From: Pandoraea thiooxydans
Lineage (GTDB): Bacteria > Pseudomonadota > Gammaproteobacteria > Burkholderiales > Burkholderiaceae
Direction of reading: 5' to 3'
Assembly (NCBI RefSeq): GCF_001931675.1
Contig: NZ_CP014839.1
Coordinates: forward strand, 434,001-498,000
DNA length: 64,000 nt
Shown here: piece by piece, positions 7,739 to 18,207 of the stretch
How the letters are laid out: each line of letters starts with the position of its first letter
Position numbering within the stretch: position 1 is the first letter of the stretch
The notes under the pieces: generated by a model
Told to the model about the DNA's origin: nothing
Database searches by the model: none
The model's input: only the letters and a program-made list of their open reading frames with translations
Position numbers and translations under genes: made by a program

Positions 7739-10392
7739 TGCCGAGCGACCCCGATTTGACGCCCCCGGATGACGCCATTGCGACATGGCACATGCAAAGT
7801 GCCGAGACCGCCGCCAGGCGGCTCGGGTCGGATATCGCACGGGGGCTCGGGCACGAGCAGGCGGCGAGCCGTCTGCTTGAGCACGGTCGCAACGAGATCG
7901 CCGAGGCGCGGCGGCGCAGCGTCGCAGCAATGATAGCCGCGCAGTTCTCCGACGTCCTGATCCTGTTTCTGTTTGCCGCGGCAATCGTATCCGGTCTCAT
8001 CGGTGACATCGAGGACGCCGCGGTGATTCTGATGATCGTATTGCTCAACGGCGTCATCGGCTTTTTCCAGGATTTCCGCGCCGAGCGGGCGATGGCTGAA
8101 CTGAAGCAGCTGGGCGCCTACAAGGCGACGGTCGTGCGAGACGGGCAGCATGCGACGGTGGCGGCGGCCGAAATCGTGCCTGGCGATATCGTCCTGCTGG
8201 ATGCCGGGGCGGTGGTGCCGGCCGATCTGCGCCTGGCCGAGGCGCCGGGACTTCGGGCGAGCGAGGCCGTGCTGACCGGTGAGGCGATTCCAGTCGAAAA
8301 AATCACCGTCGCGCTAAGCGACGCGATGCTGCCGCTGGCCGATCGCGCCAATATGTTGTTCAAGGGCACTGTCGTGACCTACGGGCGCGCGCGCGGCGTT
8401 GTAGTGTCCACGGGCATGCAGACGGAAATAGGCAAAATCGCAGCGCTGCTCGATGCGGTGCCGACGGCCCCGACGCCCCTGCAAAAACGTCTCTCCGTGT
8501 TCGGCCGGCAGTTGGCGCTCGGCGTGCTGGTCATCTGTGCGCTGATTTTCGCCGTAGGCATCGTCCGGGGCGAACCGGTGTTGCTGATGACGCTCACCGC
8601 GCTGAGTCTTGCGGTGGCGGCGATTCCCGAGGCGCTACCGGCCGTGGTGACCGTGATGCTGGCGCTTGGCGCGCGCGCAATGGCTCGCAGGGCTGCGCTG
8701 GTGAGGCGATTGCCGGCAGTCGAGACGCTGGGGTCGGTGAGCTATATCTGCACCGACAAGACGGGCACATTGACGCAAAACGAGATGCGCGTGGTGGAGC
8801 TCTGTGCGATCGGCGAGCGTCGTCGCCAGCCGGACCAAAGCGACGGCGGCAACCCGCGCGCGCAGTTGCTGACGGCGGCAGCCCTATGCAACGATGCCGG
8901 GCGTGACGCAAGCGACGCGCCGATTGGCGACCCGACGGAGATTGCAATGTGGCGGGTCGCCCGTGAAGCCGGGTTCGATAAGCAGGCGTTGGAACAACAG
9001 ATGCCGCGCTGTCTCGAGTTGCCGTTCGATTCGGAGCGCAAACGGATGACCACGGTACATCGCGCTGGCGCGGACTTTGTCGCTTACACCAAGGGCGCCC
9101 CGGAAATCGTGATGGCGCGTTGCGTCGACGTGGCTGGGCGCAAGGGCGAGGCAATCGACCGGCCAGCCCTGTTGGCCGCCGCTCGCGCGATGGCCGCCGA
9201 CGGGCTGCGCGTGCTCGCCGTTGCGTCTCGTCACTGGGTGACATTGCCCGATACCGACGAGAGCGACACAATCGAGCAGGGCCTCACATTGCTCGGCTTT
9301 GTCGGCATGGAGGATCCGCCTCGTCCCGAGGCGAGGGCGGCCGTGGCGACCTGCAAGGCGGCCGGCATTACGCCAGTGATGATTACCGGAGATCACCCCG
9401 TGACAGCACAGGCAATTGCCAGATCGCTTGGCATACTCGGCGACGGCGACCGGGTGCTGACCGGTCGGGAGCTTAGCGCTGCCTCGGACGCGCAGTTGGC
9501 GGCGATGATCGACGAAACCAAGGTGTACGCGAGGGTCGATCCGACGCAGAAAATCCGCATTGTGCAAGCCATACAGGCAAGCGGCAAGTACGTCGCGATG
9601 ACCGGCGACGGCGTCAACGATGCGCCCGCACTCGCCTGCGCGGATATCGGCGTGGCGATGGGGAAAACGGGCACCGACGTCGCTCGTGAGGCAGCCAGCG
9701 TGGTACTGCTGGACGATAATTTTGCCTCCATCGTGGCGGCGGTGGAAGAAGGGCGGCGCATTTTCGACAATATTCGGAAGTTCATCCGCTACGCGCTGGC
9801 TTGCAACGCCGCCGAAATCTGGGTGATTGCGCTCGCCCCCGTGATGGGCCTGCCGCTTCCGCTGCTGCCGATTCACATTCTATGGATCAATCTGGTCACC
9901 GACGGCCTTCCCGGACTGGCCCTGGCGGCGGAGCCGGCGGAGCAGGGAGCGATGCGAAGGCCGCCCCGCGCGCCCGATGAGAGCCTGTTCGCGCATGGCC
10001 TGTGGCAACACATCGTGTGGGTGAGTCTTCTGATGTCGGGCATATCCCTGTTGACCCAGGCCGGCGCCATTCACCTGGGAAGCGCGCATTGGCAAACCAT
10101 GACGTTCACGGTGCTGGCACTCTCGCAAATGGGGCACGTACTGGCGATCCGCTCGGAGCGGATCTCATTGTTTCAACAGGGGCTCGGCTCCAACCGGCCG
10201 CTGTTGGGCGCCGTGCTGCTCACCATTGCCCTGCAATTGCTGGTGATCTATGTGCCGGTGATGAACACGGTCTTCAAGACGGTGCCGCTGACGTTGCCGG
10301 AGCTGCTTGTGTGCCTGTGCCTCTCAAGCGTCGTATTCGGCTTTGTCGAGATCGAGAAATGGCTGATACGCCGGCGCTGGATCTACCAGTGA
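7738..10392 (+). CDS. Calcium-type cation-transporting P-type ATPase (P2A-like)
   Basis: The protein of about 884 residues carries the full set of P-type ATPase signatures. These are an N-terminal cation-ATPase domain, the actuator TGEAIPVEK, the phosphorylation site DKTGTLT (Asp340), the hinge TGDGVNDAPAL and ten membrane helices. The intramembrane PEALP of helix 4 and the C-terminal cation ATPase domain place it with the Ca2+/H+-type P2 pumps rather than the heavy-metal P1B class. It is coupled to the upstream CaCA antiporter, so calcium or a similar divalent cation is the likely substrate. A GTG one codon earlier is an alternative start. It converges on the membrane protein gene that follows. 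Confidence 0.92.
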   Translation: MPSDPDLTPPDDAIATWHMQSAETAARRLGSDIARGLGHEQAASRLLEHGRNEIAEARRRSVAAMIAAQFSDVLILFLFAAAIVSGLIGDIEDAAVILMIVLLNGVIGFFQDFRAERAMAELKQLGAYKATVVRDGQHATVAAAEIVPGDIVLLDAGAVVPADLRLAEAPGLRASEAVLTGEAIPVEKITVALSDAMLPLADRANMLFKGTVVTYGRARGVVVSTGMQTEIGKIAALLDAVPTAPTPLQKRLSVFGRQLALGVLVICALIFAVGIVRGEPVLLMTLTALSLAVAAIPEALPAVVTVMLALGARAMARRAALVRRLPAVETLGSVSYICTDKTGTLTQNEMRVVELCAIGERRRQPDQSDGGNPRAQLLTAAALCNDAGRDASDAPIGDPTEIAMWRVAREAGFDKQALEQQMPRCLELPFDSERKRMTTVHRAGADFVAYTKGAPEIVMARCVDVAGRKGEAIDRPALLAAARAMAADGLRVLAVASRHWVTLPDTDESDTIEQGLTLLGFVGMEDPPRPEARAAVATCKAAGITPVMITGDHPVTAQAIARSLGILGDGDRVLTGRELSAASDAQLAAMIDETKVYARVDPTQKIRIVQAIQASGKYVAMTGDGVNDAPALACADIGVAMGKTGTDVAREAASVVLLDDNFASIVAAVEEGRRIFDNIRKFIRYALACNAAEIWVIALAPVMGLPLPLLPIHILWINLVTDGLPGLALAAEPAEQGAMRRPPRAPDESLFAHGLWQHIVWVSLLMSGISLLTQAGAIHLGSAHWQTMTFTVLALSQMGHVLAIRSERISLFQQGLGSNRPLLGAVLLTIALQLLVIYVPVMNTVFKTVPLTLPELLVCLCLSSVVFGFVEIEKWLIRRRWIYQ

Positions 10393-10405
10393 TAGAGCAG
10401 GCGCG

Positions 10406-11026
10406 TCAGTCAGAGCCGTCGCGCGGCATCCTCGGACGCCGCAGGCGCAGCCGGTGCTCGCTGATGGCGAGATCCCAATCAATACGTGTCAGCAGAAATA
10501 TCAGTCCGAGAAAGATAAGCTGGGTAACGATAAAGTACCCACCCAGGTATTTGCCTTCGAGACGTGTTTCGGTGTCGAGGTAAGCGTGAGCGAGCTGGGC
10601 GAAATGCGCCCAGGCGGCGTAGCTTGCGAGGCGCCCGAAAAAGAACGGCACGGCGATAAGCCACAGGCGCATCCTGGTCAGGCCATAGGCGATGAACAGG
10701 TAGTTCGATGGAAACGGACTGAAGGCGTACAGCAGGAGCGCGGCGGCCGTTACCGCCTTTCTTTTTTCGAGCCATACCTTGACGACGTCGATGTTTTGCC
10801 GGTCGGCCTCGCGCATCAGATGACCCCGCACCAGCCATGTCGAGCTGCGTGCGAGCAGCAGGCGCCCGGTTGTCGCGGCGCTGGCGGCGACGATGGCCAG
10901 CAGCAGCGGGTTGCGCTCGGGCTGATGGAAGCCGATCCACGACATCGCCATCCATGTCGGCGGCGCGAAGGCCGGGATGACGTTGAGCAGAAAAACGGCG
11001 AGGAAGAGTTCGGCGACGGCAGTCAA
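10406..11026 (-). CDS. Multispanning membrane protein, VTT/DedA-like
   Basis: The 206-residue protein has about five hydrophobic segments. The motif LLYAFSPFPSNYLFIAYGL resembles the re-entrant loop region of VTT (SNARE-associated/DedA-like) membrane proteins, although the overall match is weak. The start is the TTG preceded by AGGAGA at seven bases, which decides the start because no nearby ATG fits. It is the last gene after the efflux operon, 30 bases past the ABC-2 permease, and may be co-transcribed with it. Function unknown. Confidence 0.6.
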   Translation of the reverse strand: MTAVAELFLAVFLLNVIPAFAPPTWMAMSWIGFHQPERNPLLLAIVAASAATTGRLLLARSSTWLVRGHLMREADRQNIDVVKVWLEKRKAVTAAALLLYAFSPFPSNYLFIAYGLTRMRLWLIAVPFFFGRLASYAAWAHFAQLAHAYLDTETRLEGKYLGGYFIVTQLIFLGLIFLLTRIDWDLAISEHRLRLRRPRMPRDGSD

Positions 11027-11056
11027 GGGAAGTCTCCTGGGCCCGCTTGGGCGCCG

Positions 11057-12187
11057 CTATGCAATTTGGCTCAGGGAGCGGCGAAAGCGCCGCAGGGAAA
11101 TGGCAAACAGCACCGACCCGATGACCAGCAAGGCGAGAAACGGCTTCCAGACGACATCGATGCCCGCGCCGCGGTACAGGATTGCCTGTCCCACTTCGAC
11201 GAAATGCGTCGTGGGTGCGGCAAGCATGATATCTCGCACGATCGCCGGCATGCTCTCGCGGGGTGTGAGGCCGCCGGAGAGCATCTCCATGGGAAGCAGC
11301 ACCAGCACCATGAGCATGCCGAACTGGGGCATGCTGCGTGCCAGTGTCGCCATCAGAATGCCCATCGACGTGGTGGCGAACAGATGCAGTGCGGCGCCCA
11401 GCAGGAACAGCGCCATCGAGCCTTCGATCGGTACGTGCAGCGCGCCGCGCACCACGAAAGTCAGAGAAAATGCGGCGGCCACCAGCACCACCAGACCCAT
11501 CGACCATACCTTGGCCAGCATGATCTCGACGGGAGTCACCGGCATGACCAGCAGGTGCTCGATGGTGCCGTGCTCGCGCTCGCGGATGAGCGCCGCGCCA
11601 GTCAAAATGATGGAAAGCATGGTGATGTTGTTGATGACTTCCATCAGTGCGCCGAACCACGAATGGTCGAGATTCGGATTGAAACGCATGTGTACCGCCA
11701 GATCGACTGGCGGCGCCGTGGTGGCGCGGTAGTGCTGAAGAAACGCATCGACCTCGCTGCTGACGATCTGCTGAATGTATCCGCTGCCCGTGAATGCCTG
11801 GCTCATGCGCGTGGCGTCGACGTTGAGCTGAATCTGGGCGGACTTGCCGGCGAGGATGTCGCGCTGGAAGTGGGGCGGAATGTCGAGCGCGAAAGTATAG
11901 TCGCCCGCATCCAGACCGCGGTCCACCTGGGCCGGCGTAATCATCAACGGTGCCTTGAATTGCGGCGGAAAGAATGCCGCCGCAATGCGCGTCGATAGCG
12001 GCGAGGCATCCTCGTCGACGATCGCGATGGGGGCCAGGTGCAGCGTATCGGGCTGCGCGGTGGCGGCTGCATAGATCGCCGCGGTGAACGTATAGACAAT
12101 GAGTACCAGCAGGAAGGGGTCGCGCAGCAAGCTCCAGAATTCCTTCAGGCCCAGCCGGTAGATGTTCGATAGCCTGCGCATGATCAT
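11057..12187 (-). CDS. ABC-2 type transporter permease, YhhJ-like
   Basis: The 376-residue permease has one N-terminal membrane helix, a large periplasmic domain (about residues 45-175) and five to six C-terminal helices. This is the ABC-2 layout of YhhJ/YbhS-type proteins. The motif [20 protein letters not shown] in the cytoplasmic coupling region is typical. Its start overlaps the stop of the upstream ATPase/permease fusion by four bases. Together with the HlyD and outer membrane genes it forms a type I-like drug or solute efflux assembly. Substrate unknown. Confidence 0.9.
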   Translation of the reverse strand: MIMRRLSNIYRLGLKEFWSLLRDPFLLVLIVYTFTAAIYAAATAQPDTLHLAPIAIVDEDASPLSTRIAAAFFPPQFKAPLMITPAQVDRGLDAGDYTFALDIPPHFQRDILAGKSAQIQLNVDATRMSQAFTGSGYIQQIVSSEVDAFLQHYRATTAPPVDLAVHMRFNPNLDHSWFGALMEVINNITMLSIILTGAALIREREHGTIEHLLVMPVTPVEIMLAKVWSMGLVVLVAAAFSLTFVVRGALHVPIEGSMALFLLGAALHLFATTSMGILMATLARSMPQFGMLMVLVLLPMEMLSGGLTPRESMPAIVRDIMLAAPTTHFVEVGQAILYRGAGIDVVWKPFLALLVIGSVLFAISLRRFRRSLSQIA

Positions 12188-14934
12188 TTCTCCTGCTTTC
12201 TGAGCAACAGGAGCGTGGCGCCAAGCACGACCGGCACGGCGGCGAGCAGCGGCCAGAATTGAGCGTGCAGGTCGCCGAACCCCAAGGCCTTGTTGATCAC
12301 GCCGCGACTGATGGTGAACATGTAGGTCGTGGGGTAGACCATTCCGATCAGTCGTCCGCCGCCCTCCAGCGACGACAGGGGATTGATCATGCCGGAGAAC
12401 TCGACCGCGGGTATCAGCGTGCCGATCAGGGTAAAGAACATCGCAGCGACCTGGCTGCGCGTGAAGGTCGACGCCAGCAACCCGAAGCCGGTCGAGATGA
12501 TATTGAAGATCAGCGCGGCTGCGAACAGGGTCGCAAAGCTGCCCTTGACCGGCACGCCGAACGCGTATCTGGCCAGCAAGGTCATCAGCAGGAAGTTCAG
12601 CATGGCCAGGGCGACGTAGGGAACCTGCTTGCCGAGCAGGAATTCGCCGCGGGTGACCGGCGTGACATAGAAATTGATGATCGAGCCGAGTTCGCGCTCG
12701 CGCACTACCGCCAGCGCGGTGAGCATCGAAGGCAGCATCATCAGCAATAGGGGGATGACGGTGGGCACCATGGCCGGCATGCTCTTGACGTCCGGGTTAT
12801 AGCGAAAGCGCGTTTCTATGTCGAGCGGCGAGGATGGCGCGGCACCGAGCCGGTGCAGGGCCTGATCGAGCAGCCAGGTTTGATGCATGCCCAGAACATA
12901 GCCACGAATCGTCTCGGCGCGCTGCGGCATGGCGCCGTCGATCCACACGCCGATCTGAGCGGGGGTGCCGCGCCGCAGGTCGCGCGAGAAACCGGGCGGA
13001 ATTTCGATGGCCAGCGATAGCCGGCCGCTGCGCATGCGGCTGTCGAGATCGCGATAGCTCGACAGCGGGGCCTGTTCGCGAAAGTAGCGTGAGCCCGCGA
13101 GGCTCGATACGTAATCGCGGCTCAGTTCGGTGTGGTCCCGATCGAGCACGGCGAAGCTCAGGTGTTCGACGTCCAGACTGATCCCAAAGCCGATCACAAA
13201 CATCAGCACGAGCGAGCCGAGCAGGGCCAGCGCCGCGCGCAGCGGATCGCGCCGCAATTCCAGGGCTTCGCGCCACATATAGGCCAGCGCGCGCGCCGGG
13301 CTGAAACGCTGACGCCGCGCAGCCTCCTCAGTGGCTGCCGCGGGCGCGTCGATCGCCGCCGGCGGAGCGATCTCCCCGCCGGTCGACTGGCCGATCGCCT
13401 CGCTCAGGTAATCGATGAATGCCTGCTCCAGCGATGCGGCGCCGCGGGCCTGGATCAGCTCGCCGGGCGTGCCGCTGGCCAGGACGCGCCCGGCATGCAT
13501 CAGCGAAATCCGGTCGCACCGCTCGGCTTCGTTCATCATGTGCGTCGATATGAAGATCGTCACCCGGTCCCGATGGGCCAGCTTGATCATCAACTGCCAG
13601 AAGTTGTCCCGCGCGATGGGGTCGACGCCCGAGGTCGGTTCGTCGAGTATCAGCAACTCTGGCTGGTGCACCATGGCCACGGCCAGCGACAGGCGTTGGC
13701 GCACCCCCAGCGGCAGGCGCTCAGGCAAGACATCGAGCACGTCGCTCAGGCCGAAGCGTGCCGACATGTCGGCCACCCGACCGGTGATCTGCGCCGGCGG
13801 CACATTGAACAGGCGCGCGTGCAGCGCGAGATTCTGGCGTACCGTCAGCTCGCCATACAGCGAGAAGGTCTGCGACATGTAGCCGACCCGCCGGCGCGTG
13901 TCGATGTCCTCGGGGGCGACTTCCTGTCCGAGCAGCCGCGCCGACCCGCCGCTGGCCGGCAGCAGGCCGGTCAGCATTTTCATGGTGGTCGATTTGCCGC
14001 AGCCGTTGGAGCCGATAAAGCCGAAAATCTCGCCACGCCTGATCTGGAAAGTGACGCGATCGACCGCGACGAAGTCGCCGAAGCGCATGGTCAAATCGCG
14101 CGCCTCGACCGCGATGTCGGCGTTCTGCAATGCCTGCGCGCGACTCGCCGATGGGCGAACATGGCCCTCTCGGCGCGCCGGCGGCAGCAACTCGATGAAC
14201 GCTGTCTCCAGCGAGGCCGCGCCGGTTTGGGCGAGCAGCGCCTGCGGCGTGCCGGTCGCCAGCACCCGGCCGGCATCCATCGCCACCAAGAGATCGAAGC
14301 GTTGCGCCTCGTCCATGTAGGCAGTCGATACGATCACGCTCATTTGTGGGCGAGCGGTACGAATCTGCGCGATCAAATCCCAGAATTGCGCGCGCGCCAG
14401 TGGGTCGACCCCGGTGGTCGGTTCGTCCAGGATCAGAAGATCCGGGTCGTGAATCAGCGCGCAACACAGGCCGAGCTTCTGTTTCATCCCTCCGGAGAGT
14501 TTGCTCGCCGGGCGCCCCAGAAACGGGTACAGGCCGGTGCTGCGCGTGAGTGCGTCGATGCGGCGGCGCTGCTCGGCCGCGCCATGGCCGAACAGGCGCG
14601 CAAAGAATCGCAGGTTTTCCTCGACCGATAGGGTCGGATACAGGTTTTTACCCAGCCCCTGGGGCATATAGGCAATACGCGGGCAGACGTTTTCGCGGTG
14701 ATGCCGCGATTTCATGTCGCCGCCCAGCGTCTGGACGTGGCCCCGCTGAATGACGCGGGCGCCGGCGGCCAGCGCGAGCAGACTCGATTTGCCGACACCG
14801 TCGGGTCCGATCACACCGACGATGGCAGCCGCGGGTATGTCGAGCGTGACATTGTCGAGCGCGATGGTTTTGCCGTAGCGCAGGCCAGTGTCGCGGAATC
14901 GGACCACCGGCTGGCTGGGCGCGGCGGTGTTCAC
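12184..14934 (-). CDS. rbbA: RbbA/YhiH-type protein: two ABC ATPase domains fused to an ABC-2 permease
   Basis: The 916-residue protein has three parts. The first ABC ATPase domain has Walker [10 protein letters not shown] near residue 45 and signature LSGGMKQK. The second, at about residues 275-500, has Walker [11 protein letters not shown] and a degenerate signature [10 protein letters not shown]-terminal ABC-2 permease domain follows (about 550-916, with [20 protein letters not shown]). Length and order equal those of E. coli RbbA (YhiH). That protein was first described as ribosome-associated, but its genomic partners suggest efflux. Here it sits between HlyD and a second permease with four-base overlaps, supporting a transporter role. 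The weak second signature suggests asymmetric ATP sites. Confidence 0.9.
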   Translation of the reverse strand: MNTAAPSQPVVRFRDTGLRYGKTIALDNVTLDIPAAAIVGVIGPDGVGKSSLLALAAGARVIQRGHVQTLGGDMKSRHHRENVCPRIAYMPQGLGKNLYPTLSVEENLRFFARLFGHGAAEQRRRIDALTRSTGLYPFLGRPASKLSGGMKQKLGLCCALIHDPDLLILDEPTTGVDPLARAQFWDLIAQIRTARPQMSVIVSTAYMDEAQRFDLLVAMDAGRVLATGTPQALLAQTGAASLETAFIELLPPARREGHVRPSASRAQALQNADIAVEARDLTMRFGDFVAVDRVTFQIRRGEIFGFIGSNGCGKSTTMKMLTGLLPASGGSARLLGQEVAPEDIDTRRRVGYMSQTFSLYGELTVRQNLALHARLFNVPPAQITGRVADMSARFGLSDVLDVLPERLPLGVRQRLSLAVAMVHQPELLILDEPTSGVDPIARDNFWQLMIKLAHRDRVTIFISTHMMNEAERCDRISLMHAGRVLASGTPGELIQARGAASLEQAFIDYLSEAIGQSTGGEIAPPAAIDAPAAATEEAARRQRFSPARALAYMWREALELRRDPLRAALALLGSLVLMFVIGFGISLDVEHLSFAVLDRDHTELSRDYVSSLAGSRYFREQAPLSSYRDLDSRMRSGRLSLAIEIPPGFSRDLRRGTPAQIGVWIDGAMPQRAETIRGYVLGMHQTWLLDQALHRLGAAPSSPLDIETRFRYNPDVKSMPAMVPTVIPLLLMMLPSMLTALAVVRERELGSIINFYVTPVTRGEFLLGKQVPYVALAMLNFLLMTLLARYAFGVPVKGSFATLFAAALIFNIISTGFGLLASTFTRSQVAAMFFTLIGTLIPAVEFSGMINPLSSLEGGGRLIGMVYPTTYMFTISRGVINKALGFGDLHAQFWPLLAAVPVVLGATLLLLRKQEK

Positions 14935-16004
14935 TGCGGAACCTTCAGCGCCAGACTGGCCGGCCAGGCGACCTTCGGATCGACTTTGACCCAGGCCACG
15001 CCCGGCAGGCCGGTTTTCACTTGAGAGAGGTGTCGCCGCAGCAGATCCGGATCGAGGCGCGCCTTGACCCTGAACATCAGTTTTTGCCGTTCACTGGCGG
15101 TTTCCACCGTTTTGGGTGTGAATTGGGCGGTACTCGAGACGAACGTGACGCGCGCGGGCAACACGTATTCGGGCGCCGCGTCGAGGATCACGCGCACCTC
15201 GGCGCCCTGTGCCACGCGTCCCGCGACTGTCTCGGGCAGGAAGAACGTAATGTAGACGTCCGACAGATCGACCATATTGAGCACTTTGCCGCCGGCCGGC
15301 AGCACTTCTCCGGGTTCGGCTACCCGATACTGAACGCGCCCGTCCCGGGGCGCGGTCAGTTGGCTGTCGACGATGTCGGCTTGCACGCGCGCGACAGTGG
15401 CCTGCGCGGCTTGCACGGCCGAGCGCGCTCCTACCAGCTGGGCGCGGGCCGCATCGATGGCGGCCTGCGCGGCGGCGACCTGGGCTGTGGCCGCACCGAC
15501 GGCAGCCTGCACGCTGCGCACCCTGGCGCGATCGTCGTCGAGTTCCTGCAGCGAAGATGCGCCTTCGCGAGACAGCGTTTGCGAGCGGGCGAGCCGGCGC
15601 TGAGCTGCGTCCAGTTCGCTTTTGCGCTGCGCGACCACCGCCTGTGCGACTGCTTTGTCGCTCTGGCGCTGCGCGACCTGGGCTTGCATGGCCAGTACGG
15701 TGTCGGCGGCCTGTTGAGCCCGCGCGCGCGCCTCGTCCAGTTGCGCCTCGAGCACCTGCACTTGCATCCTGGCCAGCAGTTGCCCCGCTTTCACGAAATC
15801 TCCCTCGTTCACGAGAATTGCGTCCACTCGCCCTGGGAGCTTGGTCGCCACGTCGATCTCGGTCGCTTCGATGCGGCCATTGCCGCTGACCAGGCCCGCG
15901 GTACGGTTACCATCGCGCCACTGCTGCCACGCGTAGTAGCCGCCAGCTGCGGCCGCCGCCAGCAGGATCGCAAGCAATAGGAATTTTCGATTAATGGAAG
16001 TCAT
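14931..16004 (-). CDS. HlyD-family periplasmic adaptor
   Basis: The 357-residue membrane fusion protein has an N-terminal anchor ([18 protein letters not shown]), a biotinyl-lipoyl half motif ([18 protein letters not shown]), a long alanine/glutamine-rich coiled-coil hairpin (about residues 80-210) and beta-barrel segments after it. It is like YhiI/YbhG. It would bridge the inner membrane ABC-2 complex encoded downstream to the outer membrane lipoprotein encoded upstream. Four-base overlaps on both sides show a tightly coupled operon. Confidence 0.92.
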   Translation of the reverse strand: MTSINRKFLLLAILLAAAAAGGYYAWQQWRDGNRTAGLVSGNGRIEATEIDVATKLPGRVDAILVNEGDFVKAGQLLARMQVQVLEAQLDEARARAQQAADTVLAMQAQVAQRQSDKAVAQAVVAQRKSELDAAQRRLARSQTLSREGASSLQELDDDRARVRSVQAAVGAATAQVAAAQAAIDAARAQLVGARSAVQAAQATVARVQADIVDSQLTAPRDGRVQYRVAEPGEVLPAGGKVLNMVDLSDVYITFFLPETVAGRVAQGAEVRVILDAAPEYVLPARVTFVSSTAQFTPKTVETASERQKLMFRVKARLDPDLLRRHLSQVKTGLPGVAWVKVDPKVAWPASLALKVPQ

Positions 16005-17512
16005 GGCGAGACGCCCCGTTGGTTTGGCGAGTCATGGCGGCTCGGGCCGCTGGCGTGGTCGGCGCGGGACGCATCGCCCCCGAGAGCGACAAAAAGCGCG
16101 ACGCGGCTCTCGAGCAGAGCGCGGCGCGTCTGGATCAATTGCTGCTGCGCGGTGAGCATATCCCGCTGTGCATCGAGCACTTCGAGAAACGGCGCTGCGC
16201 CACTGTCATAGCGCAGCTTGGCCAGGCGCGCCCGTTCCGTTTGCGAGGCCAGCGTGTCGCGTTCGATGCGGATGCGCTCGCTTAGCCAGTGCGCCTTGGC
16301 CAGGGCGTCGGCCACGTCGCGAAATGCCGCCTGAATGGACTTTTCGTATTGCGCTACGGCCTCCTTTTCTCGCGCGCGCGCCAGCGCCAGATTGCTGCGA
16401 TTGCGGCCGGCATCGAAAATCGGTACCGACAGGCTGGGCACGAAGCTCCAGATGGCGCTGCCGCCCGAGAACAGATCCCCCAGCGCGGTGCTGCCGGCGC
16501 CAAACGTGCTCGTCAGTGCGATGCGCGGGAAAAAGGCGGCCCTGGCCGCACCGATATCCGCATGTGCCGCGCGCAATTGATGTTCGGCGGCGACGATATC
16601 CGGGCGGTTCTCCAGCAGATCCGAGGGCAAGCCGGCGCCAGGCGGCAGTACGCTGTCGTCATTGAGCGAGTATTGGGCTGGCCGCAGAGCCGCCGGCGCG
16701 CCGACCAGCAAATCCAGGGCGTGAGCGGCCAGCGCGCGTGACTGTTCCAGCTGCGCCGATAACGACTGTGCCTGCTGCAACAGGATCTCCGCTTGCGTGA
16801 AGTCCAGTTTCGAGATCGCGCCGACCTCGTAGCGACGTCGAAAGATGTGCAGCGATGCCCGGCGGCTGGCAATGGTCTGCTGTGTCAGCGCGATGCGCTC
16901 GTCCAGTTCGCGCAGCACCAGAAAGTCGTCGGCCACCTGCGCGATCAAACTGAGCCTGACGGCCCGGCGCGCCGCGGTGCTGGCAAGAAATAGTTCGAGC
17001 GCCGCTTCCTTGAGGCTGCGCACACGACCCCAGAAATCGAGCTCCCAACTGCTTTGCGTCAAGGTCAGATCGTACAGGCTGGCGGTCAATGGCTGACTGC
17101 TCAGAATGCCGCCAGGCGCGTGAAAGCGAGCGTAGGTTGCGCCACCGGCAATGGTGGGCAATTGGTCTGCGGCGCGCACGCCGTAGGCGGCGCGTGCCTC
17201 TTGCACGCGCTGCGCGGCCACGCGCAGGTCGCGGTTGTGCGCCAGGGCCTGGCCGATGACGGCCTGCAAATCGGTGTCGACGAAATAGTCGCGCCAGTCG
17301 ATCGGGGCCGCGGCGGCTTGATTCGGCGGCGTGGTATCGACCGGGTAGCGGTTGGGCACCGGCAGCGGCGGGCGCTCGTAAGGCGGTACCAACGAGGTGC
17401 ATCCGGCACACGCGGCCAGCAAAACGATCAGCGCCGCGGCAAGCGATGCGCGTGCGCCGGGCGCAGGGCCCTGCCGTGGCAATTTGCCAGGAGACGGAAT
17501 GCCTCGTCGCAT
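16001..17512 (-). CDS. NodT/OprM-family outer membrane efflux lipoprotein
   Basis: The 503-residue protein is an RND/type I-style outer membrane factor with two OEP domains. A signal peptide with a lipobox is visible (LIVLLAACAGCTSLVPPYE; lipidation at Cys35 or Cys38). The repeated coiled-coil regions and conserved SWELDFWGRVRSL and PDIVAAEHQLRAAHADIGAA motifs follow. The start was moved inside the longer frame to the ATG giving MRRGIPSPG, because the upstream extension is not conserved in character and this ATG lets the signal peptide sit near the N-terminus. It is the first gene of the four-gene efflux operon. Confidence 0.9.
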   Translation of the reverse strand: MRRGIPSPGKLPRQGPAPGARASLAAALIVLLAACAGCTSLVPPYERPPLPVPNRYPVDTTPPNQAAAAPIDWRDYFVDTDLQAVIGQALAHNRDLRVAAQRVQEARAAYGVRAADQLPTIAGGATYARFHAPGGILSSQPLTASLYDLTLTQSSWELDFWGRVRSLKEAALELFLASTAARRAVRLSLIAQVADDFLVLRELDERIALTQQTIASRRASLHIFRRRYEVGAISKLDFTQAEILLQQAQSLSAQLEQSRALAAHALDLLVGAPAALRPAQYSLNDDSVLPPGAGLPSDLLENRPDIVAAEHQLRAAHADIGAARAAFFPRIALTSTFGAGSTALGDLFSGGSAIWSFVPSLSVPIFDAGRNRSNLALARAREKEAVAQYEKSIQAAFRDVADALAKAHWLSERIRIERDTLASQTERARLAKLRYDSGAAPFLEVLDAQRDMLTAQQQLIQTRRALLESRVALFVALGGDASRADHASGPSRHDSPNQRGVSP

Positions 17513-17885
17513 GGTGAGTGTGGTTTGCAGTGATCGGTTGTGGTGCCGCGGCGGGCCGGGCACTCGAAGCGCGCGGTTCCGGGCCCGGTGCGCGGCGTCA
17601 ACGGCCGGCCCGGCTTGGCGATGCCGGATAGCTCGTTTATAGCCGAGCGGTGTTGGCCGGTCATGATATTTGTCAATGAAGTTGCTGCGCTGCGGCACTC
17701 TCCCGTGTCTGGGGCCAGCCGGCAGCGGTGCGAAAACATCGGACTACGACCCGAGAGTGGCATTCTCGCGCCGGCGCACCACGGGCAGGTCCGGGGGCGG
17801 CGGCCGGCCACTGGCTGCCGCCCGGCGCGCTACAATGCACGCTGTCTTATTCTGTACGCGCCGCGTGGCGCGGCAAGGACCTGTC
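17513..17885. other. Divergent intergenic region
   Basis: The gap separates the efflux operon from the DUF2288 gene and should carry both promoters. It contains a partial FNR-like dyad (listed separately). No gene is seen. Confidence 0.4.
17663..17677. promoter_or_regulatory. Weak FNR-like dyad upstream of the efflux operon
   Basis: ATGATATTTGTCAAT contains TGAT-N4-GTCA, an imperfect match to the CRP/FNR-type consensus. It lies about 150 bp before the start of the outer membrane lipoprotein gene. It is listed because a better match occurs before the cation-transport block. Confidence 0.25.
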
Positions 17886-18185
17886 GTGGAACAACCCAGC
17901 CCGCTTTATCTTCAGTTGCTCGGCGAGACCGCGCGCATTGAATGGCGTGAACTGGAGAAATTTTTCGCGCGCGGCGTACTGCTGCACGTCGGGCGCGAAC
18001 TCGACCTGGTGTCGGTCGCCGAGGCGATCGCCAGCGATGCGTCCGAGCAGGTGGCAAGGTGGCTGGCCGGCGGTCTGATCGAGCGGATGTCGGCCGACAC
18101 CGCCGCCGATTTTGCCGGCCGCTCGCCGTCGCTGTGGGCCGTGGTGGTGTCACCGTGGGTGCTGGTGCAGGAGCGCCAGGCGTGA
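17886..18185 (+). CDS. DUF2288 family protein
   Basis: The 99-residue protein matches the DUF2288 family in its whole length: LLGETARIEWRELEKFFARG, the LDLVSVAEAIASD stretch and the terminal LWAVVVSPWVLVQE. No function is known for the family. The start is a GTG preceded by AAGGA seven bases upstream; the longer in-frame extension is rejected because it covers the promoter region and lacks family similarity. Confidence 0.8.
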   Translation: MEQPSPLYLQLLGETARIEWRELEKFFARGVLLHVGRELDLVSVAEAIASDASEQVARWLAGGLIERMSADTAADFAGRSPSLWAVVVSPWVLVQERQA

Positions 18186-18207
18186 GTCCCCACAGCGCTA
18201 TCGATCA

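Noticed and set aside
10454-11998. Rightward 514-codon frame opposite the ABC-2 permease and VTT-like gene
   Set aside because: Histidine/glutamine/arginine-rich antisense shadow; both leftward genes have clear membrane topology and ribosome binding sites.
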